From NCBI GenBank assembly GCA_963576565.1, contig OY755047.1, positions 4,620,931 to 4,684,930 of the forward strand: DNA of 64,000 nucleotides. Direction: 5' to 3'. Positions 1-11,099 of this stretch are shown piece by piece. Origin of the DNA: Aspidapion aeneum (Eukaryota; Arthropoda; Insecta; Coleoptera; Brentidae). The notes beneath the pieces were generated by a model. That model made no database searches, was not told where the DNA came from, and was given only the letters and a program-made list of their open reading frames with translations. The position numbers and the translations under genes are program-made. Numbering within the stretch: position 1 is the first letter of the stretch; every line of letters begins with the position of its first letter.

Positions 1-190
1 AATACTATGTTGATAAGTTAAACTGTATTAGTCCATGGTACACCAGTCTATTTTGTAAGTCATACCCATTATCCACTGTTGAACAGTGTTGCTTCTTTAT
101 AAGCACACCAGTACTATGTTTACCTAGTAAGACAGAAATTGGTCTTCAATTCAAACTGAGTCTTATATGATCACTCATTTTCCACTTTTT
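1..190. other. Intergenic; contains a paralogue of a filled site
   Basis: No gene seen. Bases about 10-55 closely match 1255-1335, but without the 30-bp hairpin found there, so this stretch works as an empty-site comparison for that insertion. Confidence 0.6.
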
Positions 191-791
191 AGCTCACACT
201 ACACTATAGTAGTGTGAGCTATAGTGATCCTAATTTTTTCGAGAAAAAAAAGTTGCTCCGATTTCAAAAATTTTTATATATCTTTGCGTTTCAGATGATT
301 TTGAAACTTTTTTGTTGCGCCGTCTGTCTGTCTGTCTGTCTGTCTGTATGTCTGTCTGTAACGACCAACGCGCATAACTCAAAAACCGCTTGCCCGATTT
401 TAATGAAATTTGGTACCTACGCTGGGTTTTGGGTCGAGATGGTCCCATTTAAAAATTAACAAAATCCACCGAACGCAAGCCAAATAAAAGGGTGGGGGTA
501 TATATCAAAAATTAGAGTTTATGTAAAAATATGGCGTGTGTGATATCAAACGAAAGGTAATTGAGTCTGGAGTTAAACAAAATACATTTTAGTTTAAAAA
601 AAAGGTGGGGGTAGATTTGAAAAATTAAAGTTTAAGTCAAAACATGGCTTGTGTGGTATCAAACGAAAGGTAATTGAGTCTGGAGTTCAACAAAATATAT
701 TTCAGTTTTTAGTTATATATTAACTCACACGTATACTATAATTATAGTACCTAGTGTGAGCTTAGGTGCCCATAGATTGGCAGAGTATTTT
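191..791 (+). mobile_element. GTCT-microsatellite element, copy 1
   Basis: The left end is a perfect hairpin (191-220, AGCTCACAC...GTGTGAGCT). Then come a (GTCT)n tract at about 321-360, a conserved segment containing ACCAACGCGCATAACTC, two ~115-bp tandem units (487-600 and 601-717), and a right hairpin at about 722-763 followed by GGCAGAGTATTTT. The same order recurs at 46983-47722, 49045-49781 and 62792-63501. No coding sequence is credible: ORFs crossing the GTCT tract read VCLSVCLSV or its complement. This is a non-autonomous repeat; hairpin ends plus internal tandem repeats recall Helitron/Helentron-like elements, but that class is inference. Confidence 0.8.
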
Positions 792-812
792 CTAAGAGGT
801 TAGTCCTCTTAG
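792..812. repeat. Short hairpin CTAAGAGG/CCTCTTAG
   Basis: Perfect 8-bp stem with a 5-nt loop immediately after the GTCT element terminus. It may be incidental. Confidence 0.35.
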
Positions 813-844
813 AGCACTTTAACCGTAGACTATTTGCTAATCCT

Positions 845-1252
845 ACACGGTAAAAATTTTTGTCCACAATGAAAACACGTTCTTTTCTTGAATAAATTGT
901 TTTACCTTAAAACAATTTGTCTTAAATTAAAATATTTCTTTTTAGTTCAACGCAGCGTTTCTCTTGGAATGAGACTTGATTTTTCTTCTTTAATTGTTTT
1001 GTTTCAGTATACTCCATTTTGTAACAAATAAAATTGTCTTCATATAGGTAATATTTTGCTTCCAGAGAAAACGGTGCTTTAGATTAATTCAGTTCCAATT
1101 TATAATAAAACAATTTCTGTTTCACATTAAAATAAAGAGGCAAGACATTTTTTGTGCTAAATCAAGAAAATATTCTCTTGATGAATAGGCAATCACAAAT
1201 TATTTTACTTCAAAGCAATTTGCTTTGATCTAAGACAATTTTTTTACCGTGT
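845..1252. mobile_element. MITE with ACACGGTAAAAA ends
   Basis: Terminal inverted repeats of about 19-20 bp (845-864 and 1234-1252) flank ~408 bp of AT-rich DNA with repeated ACAATTTGTCTT-like motifs. A structurally similar element with ACACAGAAAAAAA ends lies at 29525-30058. No ORF. A clear target duplication was not found, so the superfamily is open. Confidence 0.6.
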
Positions 1253-1277
1253 TTGTTGATACGTTTAACTGTGTTAG

Positions 1278-1307
1278 CCGAGAAGAGCGAACACACGCTC
1301 TTCTCGG
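1278..1307. mobile_element. 30-bp perfect hairpin insertion with 7-bp target duplication
   Basis: CCGAGAAGAGCG (1278-1289) and CGCTCTTCTCGG (1296-1307) form a perfect 12-bp stem with loop AACACA. GTGTTAG stands directly on both sides (1271-1277 and 1308-1314). The window's first 60 bases carry the same flanks with a single TATTAG and no hairpin, as expected for an empty site. Confidence 0.75.
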
Positions 1308-1314
1308 GTGTTAG

Positions 1315-2060
1315 TCCATAGAACACCAGTCGATTTTTAATTTTAAGTACTCTAATTTTTAAAATGAGTTTTAGGTTAAAGATACGATATTAATATACAC
1401 ATGAGCTCAAAAATAATGCTTAAAGACCCAGATTTAAATTAACTTGGCAACAATGCCTCTCTTATTGATCAAAACGAGGTTAAAAAGCCATCTCGTTCTC
1501 TTCTCCCTTGCCAAATCGTGCTAAATTTCTTTGAATTTGTTTAGTCTAGGGAATTTCATGTGAAGTATTTTTGAGGTTGTGTGTCCCTAATTCTAAATAG
1601 ATTGAGCTCAAATCGGATGTAAACCAAGTACAAGTTGCATCTTCTTAATCGCACTTTTCCTTAATCGAAAAAGGTAGTCCCGATCATGCGCTGATTTTAT
1701 ACTAGAAAAATAGATAATTTATTTATTATTTTTAAAAATATTTTAAAACAATTAGATTTTGCACACTTAACAACAGATTAAGATTTTGCAAACAAAGCAA
1801 TCGTGTCATAAAACAAAAATTAGAAAAACATGTAACACTTTGTGCTTATGAACCGGTGACTGCTTTCAACCAATCAAAAATATGGTGAAACTAGCAACAT
1901 AGTAAAGAGTGCAACCAACGCAACGCAGGGTTTGTTAACTTAACCCACGGTGGCTGCACAACCACGAGTTAATCCTAGGTTAAAATTTACGGCGGGTTGG
2001 TTAACCTTCCAGAGTTATTCGCAATTGAGAAACCGGCCCTAAGAGAGATAGATATCTATG
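1315..2060. other. Intergenic, no recognised feature
   Basis: AT-rich sequence with stops in every frame and no repeat that I could link to the rest of the window. Confidence 0.6.
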
Positions 2061-2063
2061 AAA

Positions 2064-2422
2064 CATGAATAACCGTAAATTTAAAAATCAAACAAATTTT
2101 CATGGCTAATCGGGTAAAAAAAAGTTTTTGCTTCTCTCGAATTTTTCCGTGGGTAGCTCGAAAGCTTAACCAAGATCTAATGGACACCTAATAAGTGTTG
2201 ACAGTAACTTTGTCGTCCTTATGGGAATCCTCAGAACACTGCTTAGTCAATGTGACACCCTTGCGAAGTTAATTAGGTGGTTTTGTCTCTAATCCTATGT
2301 CTATAGTAAGAAAACCCTCGCTTGAAGCGCCATCTACCGAGATACGAGAGAAACTAGAACAAGAGCTGCCGAAAATAAACTGCTATATAATATATCGATC
2401 GATATATATATAGCAGTTTATC
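2064..2422 (-). repeat. 516-bp repeat family, partial inverted copy
   Basis: Reverse complement of the family seen whole at 2938-3469 and 59673-60680. Shared landmarks are the TTTTTACCCGATTAG segment, CTACCCACGG, the AGATCTTGG segment and ATCTCGGTAGATGGCGC. It ends in a local palindrome around TATCGATCGATA (2378-2420). Together with the copy at 2938 it forms an inverted pair around 2423-2937. Non-coding. Confidence 0.7.
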
Positions 2423-2716
2423 TATGTTTTTATAAGGAATCTACGTCGAATATCAAAGTCTCAGCATTCTTGCCAATCAAACGGTACTTCGCTACGCAGC
2501 AGGACTTGGCAGCAGTACTGCTTGTAACCACATGGCGCATGGCGGTACCCAGTGATGCCAATGCGTGCAAAGTTTCTTTCAAAAAAATTAATATAGGTAG
2601 GCGATATGTGAGTCGATTTATACTCACTTTAGGTCAGAGATTACGTAGTCCAGTTTTGGATATTTTTCATTGTGAAAAAGGAAAAATATTTAGATTTGGA
2701 GATCCATGAGCTGAAG

Positions 2717-2905
2717 CAGTAATAGTGCCGGGCACTATTCTGACAGCTTCGCATTATAAGAACAGCTGTCTTCTTTCAAAATTAGGCCTTTGTGTATTTT
2801 AAAAACCGGAATTAATAGTATCGCCTTTATTAATAGAAAATAAACGACAATTTTGAACGATCTACTGTCTGTTTTCAATGGTAAACTGTCAGAATGCTGC
2901 GCGAC
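2717..2905 (+). mobile_element. TA-type MITE family A, partial copy
   Basis: Matches the middle of the elements at 3992-4244 and 34872-35148: AGTGCCGGGCACTATTCTGAC on the left, AGAACAGCTGTCTT, and AACTGTCAGAAT on the right. The outer GGGAC...GTCCC termini are missing. Non-coding. Confidence 0.65.
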
Positions 2906-2937
2906 ACGGCAATAAGTCTCTAATGTCAAATTAGTAT

Positions 2938-3469
2938 GATTTTTAATTTCACGGGTACTAAAATTTACGTTTGTTAGTATTATTTGGCCTAAAAATTCCG
3001 CTGATTGACGCTCACATGTCCGATGGCGGGTTAAAACGCTAATCAGCGTTACTCTGGCCGGAAAGATAGAAGTGCTGTCGTAGGTTGCGGATGGTTTCTT
3101 GTTCCTTGCAATCGATCTTTTCATCGATCGATATATATATAGATAGCGGTTTATACTCGCCTGCTTTTGTTCTAGTTTCTCTCATATCTCGATAGATGAC
3201 GCTTCTTTCGAAGGTTTTCTCACTATGGAGGTAGGATGAGAGACAAAACGGTCTGATTAACTTCGCAAGGATGTCACATTGACCAACCATAAGGACGAAA
3301 CAGTTAACTGTCAACACTTATTAGGTTTTCATTAGATCTTGGACCTACGTGAAGTGAAGCTTTCGAGCTACCCACGGGAAAATATGAGAGAAACTAAAAC
3401 TTATTTTTACCCGATTAGACATGAAAACTTGTTTGTTGTTTAAATTAACGCGTACTAAAATTTACGTTT
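2938..3469 (+). repeat. 516-bp repeat family, full-length copy
   Basis: Starts with a ~34-bp segment ending in TTTACGTTT that recurs at its end (about 3436-3469), so the copy has short direct terminal repeats, as one unit of a tandem repeat plus overlap would give. Internal landmarks match the dimer at 59.7-60.7 kb. Short ORFs through it are not shared between copies and are not called. Confidence 0.7.
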
Positions 3470-3640
3470 GAAAAGCTAGTATATTAACTAAACGGCAACG
3501 TCGAGCTATTTCCGTAGCAGAAAATTTATTTTTGTACAAAAGTTGTGGTTTGAAGAAAATTTTGCGTTACGTCATTCGAGATAAACAGCCGCAGTTCACA
3601 TTTTGGTTTTAAATTCGCTTGAAGGACGCAGACTTATCGT

Positions 3641-4454
3641 CAGCGTTGCCACCTCTACCGATTTTTCGGTAGATCTACCGATTTAGCCTTTTACTTTACG
3701 ATATACCGAATTACCATAGTTTTTTACCGATTTTTTTTTCAATATAAACTTGTTTTTTTTTTGATACGCCTCGTAATCGCGATTCAAAAAAAAACACCAC
3801 AAATAAAATATTCTTTTTATGTAAGATCCTTTGTAAAATAAAAATTTTATTTTAAGCCATTGTTTTTGAAAGTGTATTTATGGCGCCATTTCTTGGATTT
3901 TGCGATATACTCAGCCGGCAGCCGCAAGCGGCATTAAAGACCACACGATTATAAACCCTGAGGTTTTTTTTATAATATTATCTATCTAATAGGGACCTAT
4001 TGCAATAAAGCCAGGCACAAATTGTGCCGGGCACTATATTGACAGTTTCACATTATAAGAACAGCTGTCTTCTTTCAAAATAAGGCCATTGTGTATTATA
4101 AGAGCCGGAATTAATAGTGACGCCACAATTAATGGAAAATAAACGACTGGATTTCTAAATTCGACTTTGGTATGTCAATTTTGAAGATCAACTGTCAGTT
4201 TTTAATGCACAATTTGTGCCTGGCTTTATTGCAACAGGTCCCTAGTATGTACTTAATTTTTTTATATAATTCTTAATTTTGGTATTTTGTCAGTAAAAAC
4301 AAATCCTAGAAATACAATTTACCTACTAAATCAATCCAAACTATCGATAGTTCTCCAGCACTGCTTGCTGAGATGATTAAAAAATCTACCGAAATCTACC
4401 GATTTTTCTTGAAGCCTTCTACCGAAGACCTCAGGGTCGAGGGTGGCAACACTG
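3641..4454. mobile_element. hAT-type MITE with 8-bp target duplication
   Basis: CAGCGTTGCCACC at the left and GGTGGCAACACTG at the right form the TIRs. CTTATCGT is duplicated on both sides (3633-3640 and 4455-4462). Subterminal CTACCGATTTTT motifs repeat near both ends. 814 bp, no transposase remnant seen; 3992-4244 is a second element nested inside. CA...TG ends with an 8-bp duplication are the hAT signature. Confidence 0.85.
3992..4244 (+). mobile_element. TA-type MITE family A, complete copy (nested)
   Basis: Long TIRs start GGGACCTATTGCAATAAAGC and end with their complement (GCTTTATTGCAACAGGTCCC), flanked by TA on both sides (3990-3991, 4245-4246). 253 bp and non-coding. TA duplication points to Tc1/mariner-type mobilisation. 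It sits inside the hAT MITE and is therefore younger. Confidence 0.8.
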
Positions 4455-4689
4455 CTTATCGTGGCGGCTAGGAATTACAGAAGAAAAAATTGCGCCATTA
4501 GGCACGTCCAGCTATCCATAATATTTGATAAACTTTCAAAAATTTGTCAGAAATAAATACATAAACAAATAAGAAACATAAAGCAGAGTAAAAAGTATTG
4601 GTAAAATAATAATAATTTGTCTTAAGATATAAAGCGTACTAAAACGATAACTCAATTGTTTTATTGCAAACAAAACACAACCTATACAA

Positions 4690-7600
4690 TGTTTCTATGA
4701 AGTTAATATGGCAAAAATTTGTGAAAAAACATGAAAAAAATCGCAAAACATTTCGTTGATACTGTGCGACAAAGAAGCTACCGAGTCCCTTATACTAACC
4801 TGAAAATATTACAGTTACATGTAATGGTGTTCGAGAAAAATAAAATCAAAAGTTGTAAATTTTCAAAAAATTAAAAATTTTGTCAAAAAAAAGTTAACTT
4901 TTTTGCTATTGGATATACGTCAAAACAATTGCTATATTTTTATTGCTTGTCTCACAAAGAAATAAAAAAGACCCCAAAAGTTGGTCTAAAGGTTTGTGTT
5001 TGTAAGAAATAAATAAAAGTTTAAATTGCCAAAACTCAAAACTGAAGTGACTTTGGCGGTCTCTCTCGGCATTATTATAAATACCTGTCCTTTAACTTTT
5101 ACATCGTTATATAGAGGGGTCCGAGAAGATTAATTTAATGTATTATAATATATATTTTTACAAAGTTAACAATTTAAAAAATTAAAAAACTGCACTTTTT
5201 GGGTACCCCTTTGGTCAGGAAAATTTTCGTCAAAAATTTCAAAAAAAACATTTAGTTGATACTGTGCCACAAAGAAGCTACCGAGTCCCTTATACTAACC
5301 TGAAAATATTACAGTTGTAGATGTAATGGTGTTCGAGAAAAATAAAATCAAAGTTGTAAATTTTCAAAAAATTAAAAATTTTGTCAAAAAAGTCAACTTT
5401 TTTGCTATTGGATATACGTCAAAACAATTGTTATATTTTTATTGCTTGCCTCACAAATAAATAAAAAAGCCCCCAAAAGTTGGTCTAAAGATTTGTGTTT
5501 GTAAGAAATAAATAAAAGTTTAAATTCCCAAAACTCAAAACTGTAGTGATTTTGGCGGCCTCTCGCGGCAATATTATAAACTCTTGTCCTTAGCCTTTTA
5601 TATGGTGATATAAAGGGCCCCGAGAAGTTTAATTTAATGTATTATAATATATATTTTTACAAAGTTAACTATTTAAAAAACATTAAAAAACTGCACTTTT
5701 TGGGTACCCCTTTGGTCAGGAAAATTTTCGTCAAAAATTTCAAAAAAAAACATTTAGTTGATACTGTGCGACAAAGAAGCTACCGAGTCCCTTATACTAA
5801 CCTGAAAATATTACAGTTGTAGATGTAATGGTGTTCGAGAAAAATAAAATCAAAAGTTGTAAATTTTCAAAAAATTAAAAATTTTGTCAAAAAAAAGTCA
5901 ACTTTTTTGCTATTGGATATACGTCAAAACAATTGTTATATTTTTATTGCTTGCCTCACAAAGAAATAAAAAAGACCCCAAAAGTTGGTCTAAAGGTTTG
6001 TGTTTGTAAGAAATAAATAAAAGTTTAAATTGCCAAAACTCAAAACTGAAGTGACTTTGGCGGTCTCTCTCGGCATTATTATAAATACCTGTCCTTTAAC
6101 TTTTACATCGTCATATAGAGGGGTCCGAGAAGCTTAATTTAATGTATTATAATATATATTTTTACAAAGTTAACAATTAAAAAAAATTAAAAACTGCACT
6201 TTTTGGGTACCTCTTTGGTCAGGAAAATTTTCGTCAAAAATTAAAAAAAAAACATTTTGTTGATACTGTGCCACGAAGAAGCTACCGAGTCCCTTATATT
6301 AACCTGAAAATATTACAGGTCTAGATGTAATAGTTTTCGAGATAAATAAATTCAAAAGTTGTAAACTTTCAAAAAATTAAAAATTTTGTCAAAAAAAAGT
6401 AAACTTTTTTGCTATTGGATATACGTCAAAACAATTGTTTAATTTTTATTGCTTGCCTCACAAAGAAATAAAAAGACCCCAAAAGTTGGTCTAAAGGTAA
6501 GTTTAAATTGCCAAAACTCAAAACTGAAGTGACTTTGGCGGTCTCTCGCGGCAATATTATAAACACTTGTCCTTTACCTTTTATATGGTGATATAGAGGG
6601 CAACGAGAAGTTTAATTTAATGTATTATAATATATATTTTTACAAAGTTAGCAATTTAAAAAAATTAAAAACTGCACTTTTTGGGTACCCCTTTGGCCAG
6701 GAAAATTTTCACCAAAAATTAAAAAAAAAAAATTTTGTTGATACTGTGCTACGAGGAAGCTACCGAGTTCCTTATACTAACCTGAAAATATTACAGTTGT
6801 AGATGAAATGGTGTTCGAGAAAAATAAAATCAAAAGTTGTATATTTTCAAAAAATTGAAAATTTTCATCAAAAATTTCAAAAAAAAACATTTAGTTGATA
6901 CTGTGCCACAAAGAAGCTACCGAGTCCCTCATGCTAACCTGAAAATATTACAGTTGTAGATGTAATGGTGTTCGAGAAAAATAAAATCAAATGTTGTAAA
7001 TTTTCAAAAAATTAAAAATTTTGTCAAAAAAAAGTAAATTTTTTGGCTATTGGATATACGTCAAAACAATTGTTATATTTTTATTGCTTGCCTCATAAAG
7101 TAATAAAAAAGACTCCAAAAGTTGGCCTAAAGGTTTGTGCTTGTAAGAAATAAATAAAAGTTTAAATTGCCAAAACTCAAAACTGTAGTGATTTTGGCGG
7201 CCTCTCGCGGCCATATTATAAACTCTTGTCCTTAACCTTTTATATGGTGATATAGAGGGCCCCGAGAAGTTTAATTTAATGTATTATAATATATATTTTT
7301 ACAAAGTTAGCAATTTAAAAAAATTAAAAAACTGCTCTTTTTGGGTACCCCTTTGGTCAGGAAAATTTTCGTCAAAAATTTCAAAAAAAAACATTTAGTT
7401 GATACTGTGCCACAAAGAAGCTACCGAGTCCCTTATACTAACCTGAAAATATTACAGTTGTAGATGTAATGTTGTTCGAGAAAAATAAAATCAAAAGTTG
7501 TAAATTTTCAAAAAATTAAAAATTTTGTCAAAAAAAAGTCAACTTTTTTGCTATTGGATATACGCCAAAACAATTGTTATATTTTTATTGCTTGCCTCAC

Positions 7601-9345
7601 AAAGAAATAAAAAAGACCCCAAAAGTTGGTCTAAAGGTTTGTGTTTGTAAGAAATAAATAAAAGTTTAAATTGCAAAAACTCAAAACTGAAGTGACTTTG
7701 GCGGCCTCTCGCGGCTATATTATAAACACTTGTCCTTTACCTTTTATATGGTGATATAGAGGGCAACGAGAAGTTTAATTTAATGTATTATAATATATAT
7801 TTTTACAAAGTTAACAATTTAAAAAAATTAAAAAACTGCACTTTTTGGAACCCCTTTGGTGAGGAAAATTTTCGTCAAAAATTTCAAAAAAAACATTTAG
7901 TTAATACTGTGCCTCAAAGAAGCTACCGAGTCCCTTATACTAACCTGAAAATATTACAGTTGTAGATGTAATGGTGTTCGTGAAAAATAAAATCAAAAGT
8001 TGTAAATTTTCAAAAAATTAAAAATTTTGACAAAAAAAGTCAACTTTTTTGCTATTGGATATACGCCAAAACAATTGTTATATTTTTATTGCTTGCCTCA
8101 CAAAGAAATAAAAAAGACCCCAAAAGTTGGTCTAAAGGTTCGTGTTTGTAAGAAATAAATAAAAGTTTAAATTGCAAAAACTCAAAACTGAAGTGACTTT
8201 GGCGGCCTCTCGCGGCTATATTATAAACACTTGTTCTTTACCTTGTATATGGTGATATAGAGGGCAACGAGAAGTTTAATTTAATGTATTATAATATATA
8301 TTTTTACAAAGTTAACAATTTTAAAAAATTAAAAAACTGCACTTTTTGGGGCCCCTTTGGTGAGGAAAATTTTCGTCAAAAATTAAAAAAAAAAAACATT
8401 TTGTTGATACTGTGCCACGAAGAAGCTACCGAGTCCCTTGTATTAACCTGAAAATATTACAGGTGTAGATGTAATAGTTTTCGAGAAAAATAAAATCAAA
8501 AGTTGTAAACTTTCAAAAAATTAAAAATTTTGTCAAAAAAAAGTAAACTATTTTGCTATTGGATATACGTCAAAACAATTGTTATATTTTTATTGCTTGC
8601 CTCACAAAGTAAGAAAAAAGACCCCAAAAGTTGGTCTAAAGGTTTGTGTTTGTAAGAAATAAATAAAAGTTTAAATTGCCAAAACTCAAAACTGAAGTGA
8701 CTTTGCGGCCACTCGCGGCATTATTATAAACACTTATACTTAAACCTTTTGTATGGTGATGGTGATCGAGAGGGACCCGAGAAGTTTAATTTAATGTATT
8801 ACAATATATATTTTTATAAAGTTAGCAATTTAAAAAAATTAAAAAACTGCACTTTTTGGGTACCCCTTTCGTCAGGAAAATTTTCATCAAAAATTTGAAA
8901 AAAAAACATTTAGTTGATACTGTGCCACGAAGAAGCTACCGAGTCCCTTACACTAGCCTGAAAATATTACAGTTGTAGATGTAATGGTTATCGAGAAAAA
9001 AAGAATCATAAGTTGAAAATTTTCCAAAAATTAATAATTTTGTAAAAAGAAGTCAACTTTTTTGCTATTGGAAATACGTCAAAACAATTGATATATTTTT
9101 ATTGCTTACCTCACAAAGAAATTAAAAAGAACCCAAAAGTTGGTCTAACGGTTTGTGTTTGTAAGAAATAAATAAAAGTTTAAATTGCCAAAACTCAAAA
9201 CTGAAGTGACTTTGGCGGCCTCTCGCGATATTATTATAAACACTTGTCCTTTACCTTTTTTTATTGGTGATATAGAGGGCACCGAGAAGTTTGATTTAAT
9301 GTATTATAAAACATATTTTTACAAAGTTAAGTTTTTTAACCGAAC
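4690..9345 (+). repeat. Satellite-like array, ~502-bp monomer, about nine units
   Basis: The marker GAAGCTACCGAG recurs at 4774, 5274, 5776, 6277, 6756, 6913, 7417, 7919, 8422 and 8932. Spacings are 500, 502, 501, 479, 157, 504, 502, 503 and 510 bp. Units share TTGCTATTGGATATACGTC, CCCCAAAAGTTGGTC, GTATTATAATATATATTTTTAC and a GGTACCCCTTTGG segment. The 157-bp spacing at 6756-6913 is a deleted unit joined through A-rich stretches. The ~60-residue ORFs starting MYYNIYFYKV recur only because the DNA does; frame and length vary, so I call no gene. Confidence 0.92.
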
Positions 9346-9425
9346 ATTCAAACGGACTACAGATCAAAGCTAATTTTTTCTGCAATTATGTGTATTTTTT
9401 TAACCGAACATTCAAACGGAATACA
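9346..9425. repeat. Direct repeat of TTTTTTAACCGAACATTCAA
   Basis: Two copies about 64 bp apart, at the distal edge of the satellite array, each followed by ACGGA(C/A)TACAGA. The function is unknown. Confidence 0.6.
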
Positions 9426-9588
9426 GACCTAAGCGAAATTTTTCATGATTAAATTTAACCCAGGAATACGAATAAATTATATGTGTTGAACGACGCCCCA
9501 CGAAATCCGGTCAATAACCTCGGCCGGTATAGGGATTCTTATCCAAGCTCTTCTGAAAATGGCAGCGGCCATTTATCAAGTCCCCGAC

Positions 9589-9812
9589 TGTACAACGGAT
9601 GACCGACGAAAGATTATTAAAGCAGGTCCTAGAATGGCAACCAATAGGGCGCAGAAAAAGAGGGCGTCCTAAACTGAAATGGCAACAGTCAATCCAAAGA
9701 TCAATGAGTCAAAAAAACCTGACGGAAGATGATTGTCAGGATCGAAGGAGGTGGAGAATAGGCGTCGGAAAATGTAGGAAAACGTTCTAAACCGACATAG
9801 TAGTAGTATAAG
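9589..9812 (+). pseudogene. RTE-type LINE family A, extreme 3' end
   Basis: Reading 9599-9790 gives DERLLKQVLEWQPIGRRKRG followed by a basic, Trp-rich tail. This is the C-terminal segment after the reverse transcriptase in the other family A copies here. It ends with AAACCGACATAGTAGTAGTA, the TAG-rich 3' tail. Everything upstream (endonuclease and RT) is absent, as expected from incomplete reverse transcription. The junction with unrelated DNA is near 9589. Confidence 0.8.
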
Positions 9813-10854
9813 CCAAAGCTTGTAAAAAAAACATGAAAAGAAACCGCCATCCTGGATTTATGACGTCACTCCGGACCTCCTACTAAAATTGGAGGCAAAC
9901 ATCCGGTGACTTCAAATTGTGTGATGTATTACAAATCGATCTAGGGTAGTTTTAAAAATCTTCCAATCTTCCACAACCCCCCCAGGGGATACCACAGGCC
10001 ACTCAACCAATATAAAATATATCGAGTCTCTAATTTTAGCAAAACGAAAAAAGTAAACAATTTATTAGCGAACACGAGTAAATTCTGAAATTGCGACGCA
10101 TAATATTCACGTGGTCAAGCCAATTTAGTCGATGAAAGTCAGTCGGATTCTCATATTTTACACCAAACTGTTCTGGGGGGCACTGCCAGTGCCAACGATC
10201 CTAAACGCACAGGATTGCCTATTAGCTCGAATCTTTCAGCGGTAGGCTGCGCCTTGCTTACGTCACTAGTGGACCTCTGCTCAGCGCGCTTCATTTAATA
10301 CACATTTCAATCGTGAGTTTTCCCGCTTTTTTCTTGCTTATTTGCAAACAAATTTTTTTATTCGTGTTAGTAAATATAATTAATAATTTCATTCATTCAA
10401 AACAAATGATTTGATAATTCAAGAGTTTGCTCTGAGAGCTTAATTTTTAAATAGTTGAAAGTTTTAGAATTGTAATGGGATTTTTTCTAAATGTTTAATC
10501 AATTTAAATCATTAGTTGTATATTGTATTGTTTTTGTTGCGGATATAATAAAGTACACTTATATTATGTAGTAACAAAAAGGTATTTATTTGATATTACG
10601 GATCTAAAACTAGAAGGTATTTTATCATACAATTTATACAAAATACAAATTAATTAACAATCTTTTTTAATTTTTTCAAATAACAGTCATCTCCAGTCCT
10701 GTAGGTAGGACTTTCTCTTCAAACATTTTTTTTCTGGGATTGTTAGTTATTATAATTTATTTTCATTATAGTACTTAACTTACAAAATAGAAAAATTATA
10801 CCATAAGTAAAATTAGGCTCTCCTTTTTTTATTTTTCGTGCTAATTGAGGAACA
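9813..10854. other. Intergenic, no recognised feature
   Basis: Contains a slightly GC-richer part (about 10080-10300) but no convincing ORF, splice pattern or repeat link to the rest of the window. Confidence 0.5.
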
Positions 10855-10857
10855 ATT

Positions 10858-11085
10858 TTCAAAGGGCAACGGACGTTTACGCACGATGATGATGGCCGAC
10901 TTCAACTAAAACACACATTCCTCCCGACCCCGCTTGAGAACATCCACCCATACCCCGCTAAAAAACGGGTGAAATTGAAACCTTGCCCCGCGCGCCGCTG
11001 CCAGCTTGCAATTATTTACGCTATAAAAGTTCACCCAACTAATCGCTTGATGTTAACCACAGATAATAAAAAGAACTAGACAAGG
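10858..11085 (-). mobile_element. hAT-1 left-arm fragment
   Basis: Matches the reverse complement of 31030-31200 and runs parallel to 39475-39690. Shared landmarks are GGGCAACG, TCAACTAAAACA, CCCGCGCG and ATCGCTTGATGTTAACCA. It lacks the transposase part. A LINE tail follows directly. Confidence 0.65.
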
Positions 11086-11099
11086 ATTTTTTTTTATAC

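Noticed and set aside
214..459. Open frames across GTCT/CAGA tracts (214-459, 47446-47688, 49505-49747)
   Set aside because: They are translations of a tetranucleotide repeat plus conserved non-coding element sequence, open in both strands, with no domain.
5637..7965. Recurrent ~60-residue frames starting MYYNIYFYKV
   Set aside because: They repeat only because the 502-bp satellite repeats; frame is interrupted in several units and text is low complexity.
4690..9345. CRISPR-like regular spacing
   Set aside because: Whole ~500-bp units are repeated, not short repeats with unique spacers; the DNA is eukaryotic.
9813..10854. Possible host promoter or exon because of local GC rise near 10080-10300
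   Set aside because: No ORF, splice pattern or promoter motif that I could support.
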